Below are positions 19,004 to 27,439 of a stretch of 64,000 nucleotides of DNA, one piece after another. The notes under the pieces are model-generated. The model ran no database searches. It had not been told where the DNA came from and saw only the letters and a program-made list of their open reading frames with translations. The DNA is from Rhodospirillaceae bacterium UBA1479 (lineage in GTDB: Bacteria > Pseudomonadota > Alphaproteobacteria > Rhodospirillales > Casp-alpha2). The stretch is taken from NCBI GenBank assembly GCA_002325375.1, contig DCRZ01000009.1:344156-408155 (forward strand). The letters run 5' to 3'. Made by a program: the position numbers and the translations under genes. Within the stretch, counting starts at the first letter, position 1; each line of letters opens with the position of its first letter.

Positions 19004-19489
19004 ATGCCCCGTTTCATTATCGGGTTTTTCGCTTTTTCCGCCCTTGCTTTGGCGGCTGCCCCGCAATCCCAGGCGGCCGGCAACAACATCAAATCGGCCA
19101 TCACGGCGCAGATCAATTCGGTCAATGCGAGCAACCCCGACATGACCGATTCCATGGTTGAGCTGACCTACCTTGTGGTTCATCCCGTGCGTGTCCAGGT
19201 CACGCATGTTGAGACGCCCCGCAACATCAAGCTGTTGAAGATCGAGGATGCGACCGACTACACAAAATCCTGCCCGCCTCAAATGGCGCCCGGCAGCAAG
19301 TGCAGGCAGAGCATCAAGATCTATCTTGACGCCAATAAGGCCTGCCGTCTGAACGGCACCTACAAAGTCAACGCCGTGGTCCATTGTCTGCCTGGCGGGG
19401 GATCGTGTCAGAAGGGGCCGCATCCGACCGAATTGAAACTGCAGTCGGAAAACTTTTGCCGCACGAAGACCATTACCGTGCCGAAGTAG
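19004..19489 (+). CDS. secreted six-cysteine protein of unknown function
   Basis: This 161-residue protein starts at an ATG with an excellent GGAGGAGGAG ribosome site. A signal peptide (residues 1-24, IGFFAFSALALAAAPQSQA, cleavage after QAA or AQA) precedes the mature protein. The mature part has six Cys (SCPP, KCR, ACR, HCL, SCQ, FCR), all in its C-terminal half, allowing three disulfides. The first half has short beta-rich stretches (LVVHPVRVQVTHVE). I recognise no domain. Its own promoter and terminator-flanked position suggest a single-gene unit. Periplasmic or exported location is predicted. Confidence 0.75.
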   Translation: MPRFIIGFFAFSALALAAAPQSQAAGNNIKSAITAQINSVNASNPDMTDSMVELTYLVVHPVRVQVTHVETPRNIKLLKIEDATDYTKSCPPQMAPGSKCRQSIKIYLDANKACRLNGTYKVNAVVHCLPGGGSCQKGPHPTELKLQSENFCRTKTITVPK

Positions 19490-19587
19490 GCGCTGCGGCC
19501 TGACAGAGTCGGCCGCGACGCCTATAGCGCACCTGCCAACGTGGAAAAATGTTAAGCTCACTGCCAGACAGGCAGGGAGCATCCAGC

Positions 19588-20946
19588 GTGAAACTGACAT
19601 TCATGGGCGCCACGGGCACGGTGACCGGGTCCAAGTACCTGGTCGAGGCGGGTGATGCGAAGATTCTCGTCGATTGCGGCCTGTTCCAGGGGTTGAAGGA
19701 ATTGCGCCTGCGCAACTGGGCGCCGCTGCCGGTCGACCCCACGGAAATCGACGCGGTGATCCTGACCCATGCCCATCTCGATCATAGTGGCTACATTCCC
19801 CTGCTCGTGCGCAACGGTTATAAGGGGCCGATCTATTGTTCCGAGGCGACGCAGGACCTTTGCGCCATCCTACTGCCGGACAGCGGCTATCTTCAGGAAG
19901 CGGATGCCGAACGCGCCAACCGGCGAAATTATACCAAACACAAGCCGGCCCTGCCGCTTTACACCCAGGCCGACGCCCATCGCTCGCTGGATCAGTTCAA
20001 GGCCATTCCCTTCGGTGTCGAGCAGGCGCTCGGCGACGGCCTGACGGTCAGCCTGTCGCGGTCCGGGCATATCCTGGGGTCCGCCTTCGTGCGGATCGAC
20101 GATGGCGGCACGTCCTTGGTGTTCTCGGGCGACCTGGGCCGGGCCGACGATCCGGTCATGGTGCCGCCCGCGGAAATCCACGATGCGGATTACTTGGTGG
20201 TGGAATCCACCTACGGCGACCGCCTGCACCGGGACAGCGACGCGGAGGCGAAGCTCGGCGCCATCATCCGCGAGACGGCCGGGCGTGGCGGCACGATTCT
20301 CATCCCCGCCTTCGCCGTCGGGCGCACGCAAACGGTCCTCTATCACATACACCAGCTGAAGCAGGCGGGGGCCATCCCGGACATCCCGGTGTTCCTTGAC
20401 AGCCCCATGGCCATTAACGCGACGCGCCTGCTCAACCACCATCGCGCCGACCATCGCCTGGCGGGGGCGCTCTGCGCCGAGGTCTGCCACATCGCCCATT
20501 ACGTCAATACGGCCGATGAATCGCGGGCCCTGGATGAGGGGCTGGCCGTGCCGCAGATTATTATCTCCGCCAGCGGCATGGCCACGGGTGGGCGGATCCT
20601 GCACCATCTGAAGCACTTTATCGGCGATGCCCGCAACACGGTCCTGTTCACCGGGTTTCAGGCGGCGGGGACCCGCGGCGCGCGGCTGGTCCATGGTGAG
20701 GATGAAATCAAGATCCACGGCCGCCTGTGGCCCGTGCGTGCCGAGGTCGACATTCTGCACAACATGTCGGCCCATGCGGATTACAGCGAAATCCTCGGCT
20801 GGCTCGGCCATTTCCGAAAGCCGCCCAAGCGCACCTTCATCACCCATGGCGAGCCCGAGGCGGCGTCCTCACTGCGCATGAAGATCGAAGACCATCTGCA
20901 TTGGGATGCGACGGTGCCGGACTACCTCGATCAGGTCGAGCTCTAA
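19588..20946 (+). CDS. beta-CASP metallo-beta-lactamase-fold hydrolase (predicted exonuclease/RNase)
   Basis: This 452-residue protein has the zinc motif HAHLDHSG (about residues 66-73), an N-terminal MGATGTVTGSKYL typical of YSH1-like enzymes, and the beta-CASP part with SGDLGRADDPVM, VVESTYGDR and SASGMATGGRILHHLKH. The final HADYSEILGW and TFITHGEPEA complete the metal site. Family members process RNA (CPSF-73/RNase J relatives). GTG at 19588 is preferred because GGGAG lies just upstream and the protein then starts at KLTFMGATG. It converges on the DUF4197 gene with only 8 bases between them. Confidence 0.9.
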   Translation: MKLTFMGATGTVTGSKYLVEAGDAKILVDCGLFQGLKELRLRNWAPLPVDPTEIDAVILTHAHLDHSGYIPLLVRNGYKGPIYCSEATQDLCAILLPDSGYLQEADAERANRRNYTKHKPALPLYTQADAHRSLDQFKAIPFGVEQALGDGLTVSLSRSGHILGSAFVRIDDGGTSLVFSGDLGRADDPVMVPPAEIHDADYLVVESTYGDRLHRDSDAEAKLGAIIRETAGRGGTILIPAFAVGRTQTVLYHIHQLKQAGAIPDIPVFLDSPMAINATRLLNHHRADHRLAGALCAEVCHIAHYVNTADESRALDEGLAVPQIIISASGMATGGRILHHLKHFIGDARNTVLFTGFQAAGTRGARLVHGEDEIKIHGRLWPVRAEVDILHNMSAHADYSEILGWLGHFRKPPKRTFITHGEPEAASSLRMKIEDHLHWDATVPDYLDQVEL

Positions 20947-20954
20947 GCCCTGCG

Positions 20955-21704
20955 CTATTTCGCGAATACCTTCTGCAGCAGTTCGGTCGTGCGCTTCGCG
21001 GGATTTTCGCGGATCGCCGCTTCCTCGCGCCCCAGGTACAGAAACACGCCGTCGATTGCCTTGGTCAGGACGTGATCGGTCAAATCGGCCTTCACGTCGG
21101 GCACGAAGGGCATGGATTTGTACTGGCCCATCATCTTGTCATAGGCGGCGATGGCGCCCACTTCCGACAACTGCGTATCGACGATCGGTTTCATGTCGGC
21201 GGCCAGCGGGGCCGACATCTTGGATCGGAAATACTGGGTCGCCGCATCCTTGGGCCCGTTCAGGATGCCCTTGGCGTCGTCGACCGTCATTTCGGAAATG
21301 GCATCGGCGAACAGGGACTTGGCCTTGGGCACGGCGGCCTCCGCGGCCCGGTTCAGCCTGAGTTCCACATCGTCGGCCAGCGACGACATGCCGATCTTGG
21401 AAAGTGCCGATTGCACCTTCTGCAAGGCGCCGGGCAGAGGAATATGAACGTCAGGTGATTTGTTGAAGCCATCGGCCGCGCCCAGCGTGCCGACCACCCG
21501 TTCCGAGCCGACGCGGAGCGCTTCCTTGAGCCCGGCCGCGATGTCGGTGACGCTGAGGGCATCGGTCGAGGGCGCGGAAGACCCGCCGAGCCCCTTGAGC
21601 AGGTCTTTGCCTTTATCGAAAAAGCTTTGGGCGCCGGCGGGCGGACTGAATGCCGCGATTCCGGTCAGCAAGGCACAGAGGGCGGCAAGCTGTTTCATGG
21701 TCAT
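20955..21704 (-). CDS. DUF4197 domain protein, exported
   Basis: This 249-residue protein has an N-terminal signal peptide (KQLAALCALLTGIAAF then PPAGAQS) and DUF4197 features: SALSKIGMSSLADDVELRLN, MTVDDAKGILNGPKDAATQY and VPDVKADLTDHVLTKAIDGV. The family is periplasmic and uncharacterised. AGGAG lies 6 bases before the ATG at 21704. It converges on the beta-CASP gene. Confidence 0.88.
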   Translation of the reverse strand: MTMKQLAALCALLTGIAAFSPPAGAQSFFDKGKDLLKGLGGSSAPSTDALSVTDIAAGLKEALRVGSERVVGTLGAADGFNKSPDVHIPLPGALQKVQSALSKIGMSSLADDVELRLNRAAEAAVPKAKSLFADAISEMTVDDAKGILNGPKDAATQYFRSKMSAPLAADMKPIVDTQLSEVGAIAAYDKMMGQYKSMPFVPDVKADLTDHVLTKAIDGVFLYLGREEAAIRENPAKRTTELLQKVFAK

Positions 21705-21805
21705 GGCGGTCTCCTCTGGTTGGGGGACGACATGGTAGCGCGAATGCCGGACGGGTAGGGGGAAATCGGGGAATTTTCAAAGGCTGGGAAGGCTCAATAT
21801 TTTAC

Positions 21806-21820
21806 GTGACACAATGTCCC
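21806..21820 (+). promoter_or_regulatory. candidate IclR operator upstream of its own gene
   Basis: GTGACA-CAA-TGTCCC is an imperfect inverted repeat (one mismatch) centred about 55 bases before the IclR start. A related GACA-N4-TGTC repeat with the same TGTCCC half lies in front of the ABC transporter operon (22667-22682). Confidence 0.4.
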
Positions 21821-21867
21821 GATTTTTGCTCATATGAACTTCCGCATTTAACGCATGAGGACGGCCC

Positions 21868-22647
21868 GTGGCAGACAAACCGGAAACCAATTCGGCGATC
21901 CAAAAGGCGCTGTCCATCCTTGAAATGGTGACCCAGGAGATCCGTCCGCTTGGGATTGTCGATATCTCACGCGACCTTGGCCTGCCGCGCCAGACCGTGC
22001 ATCGGGTGATCCGCCAGTTGGAAGAACTCAGCCTTTTGCGCAAGGACCCGGGGACGGACCGCTACACCACGGGTGCGCGGCTGCGTGCCCTCGCGCTTAA
22101 CACCATTTCATCATCTCATTCGACCCGCGCCAGCCACGCGATCCTTCAAGGCCTGGTTGACGTGGTCAAGGAGACCTGCAACGTCGGCATGCTGGACGGG
22201 CACGAAATCATCTATATCGACCGCGTGGAATGCGATTGGCCGCTGCGCGTGCAATTGAAGGCCGGCAGCCATGTTCCGGCCCATTGCACGGCCATCGGTA
22301 AGCTGTTGTTGGCTTACCAACCCAAGGACGCCCGCGACCGCATCCTGCGCACGGCGCCGCTGCGCAAGTTCACCAAATACACGATCACCGACCCGGACCA
22401 GTTGGAAGCCAGCCTCGATCAAATCGCGGCCCAGGGGTATTCCATCAACAATCAGGAAGACGCCATTGGTCTGGTCGCCCTGGCGGTGCCCGTGCGCGAC
22501 CCCCAGGGCGAGGTTATCGCCGGCCTTGCCGTGCACGCGCCGGAACCTCGCTTTCCCATCGCCAAGGCCATCGAGCATATCGACACATTCCGCGAAGCGG
22601 CCGGGCGCATCGGCCTGTCTTTGTTCGAGGTTGATAAAAAATCGTGA
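21868..22647 (+). CDS. IclR family transcriptional regulator
   Basis: This 259-residue protein has an N-terminal winged HTH (AIQKALSILEMVTQEIR, then LGLPRQTVHRVIRQLEELSL) and a C-terminal IclR effector domain (ETCNVGMLDGHEIIYIDRVE, PAHCTAIGKLLLAY, EDAIGLVALAVPVRDPQG). It reads into the ABC transporter operon and two candidate operators flank it, so it probably controls that operon and itself. The effector is unknown, perhaps the amide or carboxylate handled by the amidase. Start is GTG at 21868. Confidence 0.92.
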   Translation: MADKPETNSAIQKALSILEMVTQEIRPLGIVDISRDLGLPRQTVHRVIRQLEELSLLRKDPGTDRYTTGARLRALALNTISSSHSTRASHAILQGLVDVVKETCNVGMLDGHEIIYIDRVECDWPLRVQLKAGSHVPAHCTAIGKLLLAYQPKDARDRILRTAPLRKFTKYTITDPDQLEASLDQIAAQGYSINNQEDAIGLVALAVPVRDPQGEVIAGLAVHAPEPRFPIAKAIEHIDTFREAAGRIGLSLFEVDKKS

Positions 22648-22659
22648 CAATAGGTCACG
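22643..22659 (+). promoter_or_regulatory. perfect palindrome overlapping the iclR stop
   Basis: CGTGAC-AATAG-GTCACG is a perfect 6-base-pair inverted repeat spanning the iclR stop codon. Its GTGAC half matches the site upstream of iclR. It lies 8 bases before the TTGACA repeat (22667-22682), and together they may form the operator region of the transporter operon. Confidence 0.4.
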
Positions 22660-22666
22660 TTTTTCG

Positions 22667-22682
22667 TTGACACTTATGTCCC
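22667..22682 (+). promoter_or_regulatory. candidate IclR operator or -35 region of the ABC operon
   Basis: TTGACA-CTTA-TGTCCC holds the inverted repeat GACA-N4-TGTC and is also a perfect -35 hexamer (TTGACA). The site therefore could be both promoter element and operator for the substrate-binding protein gene starting at 22813. Confidence 0.35.
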
Positions 22683-22812
22683 CCCCAAGGAATCCTGACA
22701 GCACTGGTCATCCAAGGACGGATGTCGAAAATCGGCCGAGCCGGCAAAAAGACATCTAAAAAAAATGCACCGGCAGCGGTCGTTCACCCAACGCCTCACA
22801 GGGAGAGCGAGA

Positions 22813-23808
22813 ATGCTGCAGAAATTCCTTAAGACCATGGCCGTCAGTGGCGGACTATTCGCCGCCGCGGCCTTTACGGGGCCGTTCAACGGCCCTGCCA
22901 ACGCCACCGACACCATCAATTTCGGCACCCAGCCCGCGACCATGCCGATCTACATCGCCAAGGCGATGGGGCTGCTGACGGAAATTGAGAAGAAGCACGA
23001 CGTCAAGATCGAGTTCAAGGTGTTCTCTTACGGCGCGCCGGAAAACCAGGCGCTTGCCGCCGGCGAGCTTCAGATCGCGTCGGCCGGCATGGGCCCGGCG
23101 ATCGTCGCCTCCGCGCGCCTGCCTGCGAAGCTGCTGGCCATTTCGATCCTTGAGCAGACCGCCCTGATGGTGCCCATCGATTCACCGATCACGTCCGTGA
23201 AGGAATTGAAGGGCAAGCGCATTGCCTTTCCGGGCAAGGGATCGCAGCAGTATCCGTTGCTGGTCAAGGCGCTGGCCGATGTCGGCCTGAAGGTCGGCGA
23301 CGTGGAACTGTTCAAGACCAAGGGATCGGACGTGCCGACCCTGCTGGCGAACAAAAGCGTCGACGCCGGGATTACCTGGGACCCGCACGTCTCCAACGCA
23401 CTGGCGGCGGGCCATTCCAAGGTCCTGATCAAGGCTGAGAAGATTTTGCCGATCAAGGCCGGTCATTACATCGGCAACGGCGTCTATGCGCGCGAAGATT
23501 TCATCGCCGCCCGGCCTGAACTGGTTCAGGATCTGATCACGTCCATCGTCAAGGCCATCGACTTCATCCTCAAGAACGAGGATGAGGCGATCAAGATGTG
23601 GACCGAACAGATCAAGTTCCCGGAAAAGGTCATCCGCTACGCGCTGAAGGAAGGCATCTCCGTCTATAACCTGGACGTGGCGCCCGAGGCTTCGACCATC
23701 GACGCCTATACCAAGTTCCTCAAGGACGCGGAAATCCTCAAGCCCGATGACAATCCGAAGTTCGATCCCAGCTTCGCCAAGAAGGCACTGGAAATGATTA
23801 AGCAATAA
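22813..23808 (+). CDS. NitT/TauT-type ABC transporter substrate-binding protein
   Basis: This 331-residue periplasmic protein starts with a signal peptide (MLQKFLKTMAVSGGLFAAAA, cleavage after ANA). A periplasmic-binding type 2 fold follows with ITSVKELKGKRIAFPGKGS and NKSVDAGITWDPHVSNALAA, typical of the SsuA/TauA/NrtA/ThiY group. ATG at 22813 is chosen because AGGGAGAGCGAG lies directly upstream. It is the first gene of a four-gene operon (binding protein, permease, ATPase, amidase). The ligand cannot be read from sequence; the amidase suggests an amide or hydrolysable nitrogen compound. Confidence 0.9.
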   Translation: MLQKFLKTMAVSGGLFAAAAFTGPFNGPANATDTINFGTQPATMPIYIAKAMGLLTEIEKKHDVKIEFKVFSYGAPENQALAAGELQIASAGMGPAIVASARLPAKLLAISILEQTALMVPIDSPITSVKELKGKRIAFPGKGSQQYPLLVKALADVGLKVGDVELFKTKGSDVPTLLANKSVDAGITWDPHVSNALAAGHSKVLIKAEKILPIKAGHYIGNGVYAREDFIAARPELVQDLITSIVKAIDFILKNEDEAIKMWTEQIKFPEKVIRYALKEGISVYNLDVAPEASTIDAYTKFLKDAEILKPDDNPKFDPSFAKKALEMIKQ

Positions 23809-23893
23809 CGCACTGGCGTTCGGCGGCGGGTGCCGTTGGCGCCTGCCGCCGATGCCGTTGCGCCTTCTGTCCCCGCTTTTTCAAGGATGTCCC

Positions 23894-24658
23894 GTGAAAA
23901 CATCGGTCAAGACCGCTGCGTCCGTTCTGCCCTACCTATGGGCGGCCATCTTCATCGTCTTCGTATGGCAGATGGTGGTCGTCTTTACCCAGGCGCATGT
24001 CGCGCTGCTGCCGCCGCCGTTGCTGGCGGCCAAGACCTTCGCCGAATTGGTGGTCAACGGTCAGTTGTTCGTCCATGCGGGCGCCAGCCTGGGCCGCGTG
24101 GTGTCGGCCTGGCTGCTATCGGCCGCCATCGCCATTCCCCTGGGCCTTGCCATGGGCCGCTGGCGGCGCTTCGAACATCTGGTCGATCCGGTGATCGAAC
24201 TGTTCCGGCCGATTTCGCCCCTGGCCTGGATTCCCTTGGCCATCCTGTGGTTCGGCATCGGCGAGACCGGCAAGATTTTTATCATCTTCATCGCCACCTT
24301 CTTCCCCATTCTGTTGAACACCGTGTCGGGGGTGAAGGGGGTTGATCCGGTCTTGATCCGCGCGGGCCAGGTGCTCGGCTGCGACAATGACCGGGCCCTG
24401 TTCCGAAAGGTCATCCTGCCTGCCGCGATGCCGACTATCGTCGTCGGCCTGCGCATTTCCTTCGGCACCGGCTGGGCCGCGATCATCGCCGCCGAACTGG
24501 TCGCCGCCCAGGTCGGCCTGGGCTATCTGATCGCCGACGGGATGGAGGTTCTTCGTTCCGATCTGGTCCTGGTCGGCATGGTTGCCATCGGCATTCTCGG
24601 GGTGCTGATCGACGCCGTGTTCCGCACCGTCAACGATCGCTTCTCCTGGGGGACGTAG
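23894..24658 (+). CDS. ABC transporter permease (NitT/TauT type)
   Basis: This 254-residue integral membrane protein has about six hydrophobic segments and the EAA-loop signature (GQVLGCDNDRALFRKVILPA then AMPTI), where the ATPase docks. PISPLAWIPLAILWFGIGET is the usual SsuC-type segment. GTG at 23894 is preferred because AAGGATG lies just ahead; the frame is open to a more upstream ATG. Its stop is followed within 2 bases by the ATPase gene. Confidence 0.9.
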   Translation: MKTSVKTAASVLPYLWAAIFIVFVWQMVVVFTQAHVALLPPPLLAAKTFAELVVNGQLFVHAGASLGRVVSAWLLSAAIAIPLGLAMGRWRRFEHLVDPVIELFRPISPLAWIPLAILWFGIGETGKIFIIFIATFFPILLNTVSGVKGVDPVLIRAGQVLGCDNDRALFRKVILPAAMPTIVVGLRISFGTGWAAIIAAELVAAQVGLGYLIADGMEVLRSDLVLVGMVAIGILGVLIDAVFRTVNDRFSWGT

Positions 24659-24659
24659 G

Positions 24660-25487
24660 ATGCCAGACAACACGACACAGAATCGCGGCACTAAGGGGAT
24701 TTCGATCTCCGAACTGGCGGTCACCTTTCAATCCGAAGACTCCGAACCGGTCGAGGCCCTGCGCCCGACCAGCCTGGAGTTCGAGGCGGGCGAATTCATT
24801 GCCCTTGTCGGCCCGTCCGGCTGCGGCAAGTCGACGTTGTTGAACGTGCTGGCCGGTTTCATCAAACCCTCCGCCGGTCAGGCCCTGGTCGGCGGCGAGA
24901 CGATCACCAAGCCCGACATCGACCACGGCATGGTGTTCCAGGATTACGCCCTGTTTCCTTGGCTCAACGTTATCGACAACGTTGCCTTCGGGCTGGAACG
25001 TCAGGGCATGGGCCTGGCCGAACGCCATGCCAAGGCTCGCGATTATCTGGATATGGTCGGCCTCAAGGATTTCGCGGACAAGCGCGTGACCGAGCTGTCC
25101 GGCGGCATGAAACAACGTGTCGCCATCGCCCGCGTGTTCGCCACGGACCCGTCGATCATCCTGATGGACGAGCCCTTCGGCGCGCTGGATGCCCTGACCC
25201 GAAGGTTCCTGCAGCACCAGTTGTTGGAAATCTGGCAGCGCAACCGCAAGACCGTCGTGTTCGTCACCCATTCGGTGCAGGAAGCGGTCTATCTGGCGTC
25301 GCGGGTGATCGTCATGACGGCCCGCCCGGGGCGGGTGAAACTGGACCAGAAGATCGACCTGCCCCATCCGCGCGATTTCTCGGGCGAGGAATTTCGCCGC
25401 CTGGAAAAGCTGATCTACGACCAGTTGGACGAAGAACTGGCCAAGTCCTTCAAGCTTGAAGGCGGGGGAGGGACCTTTCATGACTGA
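24660..25487 (+). CDS. ABC transporter ATP-binding protein (NitT/TauT type)
   Basis: This 275-residue ATPase carries Walker A GPSGCGKST (about residue 53), Q-loop VFQDYALFPWL, signature LSGGMKQRVAIARV, Walker B IILMDEPFGALD and switch His in FVTHSVQEA. The N-terminus is slightly longer than in many SsuB proteins. It energises uptake through the adjacent permease and overlaps the amidase start by 8 bases. Confidence 0.95.
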   Translation: MPDNTTQNRGTKGISISELAVTFQSEDSEPVEALRPTSLEFEAGEFIALVGPSGCGKSTLLNVLAGFIKPSAGQALVGGETITKPDIDHGMVFQDYALFPWLNVIDNVAFGLERQGMGLAERHAKARDYLDMVGLKDFADKRVTELSGGMKQRVAIARVFATDPSIILMDEPFGALDALTRRFLQHQLLEIWQRNRKTVVFVTHSVQEAVYLASRVIVMTARPGRVKLDQKIDLPHPRDFSGEEFRRLEKLIYDQLDEELAKSFKLEGGGGTFHD

Positions 25488-26730
25488 GGCCCCGCCCCGC
25501 CCGGCCAATGACACGATGGGGCTTGCCGCCGACACTGCCGAACAATTCCTTGCCCGCGCCGCGGAAATCGAGCCCACCCTGCGCGCGTTCCGCAGCATCG
25601 ACGCGGACCGTCTGCGCGCCGATGCGGCGGCCCTCGACGCCCTGCCGGAAATGCGGCGTGGGCCGCTTCATGGCATGCTGTTGGCGGTCAAGGAAGTGTT
25701 TGACGTCGGCGGCTACGTTTGCGGCTGGGGGACGCCTATTCACGATGGCCGCCGTCCGGCGACGGATGCCCGCGCCGTGGCGCGCCTGCGCGCGGCGGGG
25801 GCGTTGGTGGCGGGCATCACCGTGTCCTCGGAATACGCCCTTTCCCGGACGGGGCCGACGACCAATCCGTTCGATCCGGCGCGCACCCCGGGGGCTTCGT
25901 CCCAGGGGTCGGCCGCCGCCGTGGGGGCCGGCTTGGTGCCGGCGGCGTTGGGGTCACAGACCATCGGCTCGATCATCCGCCCGGCTTCCTATTGCGGCTG
26001 CATCGGGTTCAAGCCGACCTGGGGGGTGATCGACCTCGGTGGGGCCATGCCGCTGTCCGGTGCGCTCGACCACGTCGGTTTTCTGGCCGCTGATCCGAAG
26101 GTGGCGGGGGCGTTGATGGATGTGCTGATGCCGGTCATGGCGGGAGAACCCGTGGGCCTGCCGGTCACGGCGACGGTGCTGAGGCCGTGGTATCCCGATG
26201 GGGCCGCGCCGGCGGTTCTGGCCGCGCTTGATGGGGCCGCCGATCATCTGCGCGCCAGAGACATTGAGATCGATGACGGGATGTTGCCCGATGGTGTCGC
26301 CGACCAGGAAGCAGGGTTGATCGACGTCCTGCTGGCCCATGACATGGCGAATCATCACGGCGGCGATTTCGATGCCCAGGGCGACAAGATGAGCGACCGG
26401 GTGCGGGATTACATCACCCGTGGGCGCATGATGACGGCGGCGGATTACGCAGCGGCCCTGACCGGGCGCGACAAGATCGCCGCGGCCCTGGATGACTGGA
26501 TCGGCGACGGCGTGGTCCTGATGCCCGCGACGGTCGATGTCGCCCCCTTGCTGAGCAAGGGCACCGGCCCGCGCGAACCGCAGCGCCTGTGGACCCTGGG
26601 GGGGCAGCCGGCAATGACCGTGCCCGTGACGCGGGCCGACGGTCTGCCCATCGGCGTGCAGGTGATCGCGCGGCGCGGCGCCGACCGCCGGGTGCTGGCC
26701 GTGGCCGCCCTGCTGTTCAACAATGCCTAG
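25480..26730 (+). CDS. amidase-signature family hydrolase
   Basis: This 416-residue protein has the Ser-Ser-Lys arrangement of amidase-signature enzymes: Lys in LLAVKEVFDVGG, then GASSQGSAAAVGAG and the nucleophile region GSQTIGSIIRPASYCGCIGF. The usual GGSSGG is changed to GASSQG and the nucleophile loop DTGGS to QTIGS, so activity is likely but altered substrate preference is possible. At 416 residues it is shorter than many AS enzymes (about 450-500), mainly in its central part. ATG at 25480 overlaps the ATPase gene, so it belongs to the transporter operon and may hydrolyse the imported compound. Confidence 0.85.
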   Translation: MTEAPPRPANDTMGLAADTAEQFLARAAEIEPTLRAFRSIDADRLRADAAALDALPEMRRGPLHGMLLAVKEVFDVGGYVCGWGTPIHDGRRPATDARAVARLRAAGALVAGITVSSEYALSRTGPTTNPFDPARTPGASSQGSAAAVGAGLVPAALGSQTIGSIIRPASYCGCIGFKPTWGVIDLGGAMPLSGALDHVGFLAADPKVAGALMDVLMPVMAGEPVGLPVTATVLRPWYPDGAAPAVLAALDGAADHLRARDIEIDDGMLPDGVADQEAGLIDVLLAHDMANHHGGDFDAQGDKMSDRVRDYITRGRMMTAADYAAALTGRDKIAAALDDWIGDGVVLMPATVDVAPLLSKGTGPREPQRLWTLGGQPAMTVPVTRADGLPIGVQVIARRGADRRVLAVAALLFNNA

Positions 26731-26733
26731 GCG

Positions 26734-27384
26734 TCAGCGCCTGACGATGAAAGTGTAATCGGGCAGGGGGGCGTCGTTGGTGACGGTTGCGCGGGGGGAC
26801 AGCTCCGTCCGGCAGAAATTCAGGAACTCCCCACCATCGACATAAAACAGGCCCTGATACCGTTCGACCGCGTCGGCGCGCAGCAGGTTGAAGGCAAGGG
26901 TCTTGTCGGTCTTGGCCCAAAGCTCGCGCAGGCTGTCCTTCACATAGTCGCCCCATTCCGCAGCGTCGGCGTTGATGTGCATGTTGTAGGTGCCGCAGGC
27001 GAAGACGTAATCGGCGGGTTCCGTCACGGTGATCTGGTGCAGGAACCGGGCGCGGGGATCGCGAATGCGGGCACGCGCGGCCTCGACCATCTTTTTCGAC
27101 ATGTCATAGCCGACGTACCGCCCGTCCTTGAGAGCCGGGGTGTCTTTTAGAAAATCGAACAAAGCGCCGTAACCGCAGCCGAAATCGGCGATGGAGATTC
27201 CGCCCGCCCGCGCGTCGGCATCGTCGATGACCTGATACAAGGTCTCGAACCGGACAAGCTGGTGATCTTCGCTTTTCCAGAACACGGCGCGGGCGTCGGG
27301 GCCCAGTTCGGCCAGCCGGCGTTCATAGCTGCGCGCCACGGGTTTCAGCAGGCGGGCGGCCCGTTTGAAAAAGAACAGGGTCAT
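26734..27384 (-). CDS. class I SAM-dependent methyltransferase
   Basis: This 216-residue protein shows the SAM-binding motif ISIADFGCGYGALFDFL and an adjoining acidic loop YVGYDMSKKMVEAAR. The N-terminus is basic (FFFKRAARLLKPVARSYERR). No substrate-defining motif is apparent. The amidase gene ends 3 bases away on the other strand. Confidence 0.85.
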   Translation of the reverse strand: MTLFFFKRAARLLKPVARSYERRLAELGPDARAVFWKSEDHQLVRFETLYQVIDDADARAGGISIADFGCGYGALFDFLKDTPALKDGRYVGYDMSKKMVEAARARIRDPRARFLHQITVTEPADYVFACGTYNMHINADAAEWGDYVKDSLRELWAKTDKTLAFNLLRADAVERYQGLFYVDGGEFLNFCRTELSPRATVTNDAPLPDYTFIVRR

Positions 27385-27439
27385 GGGCCGAGAGACTAGA
27401 GCCTGTCATCCCGATACGGAAGCGGCGGCGCCGGTTTCT

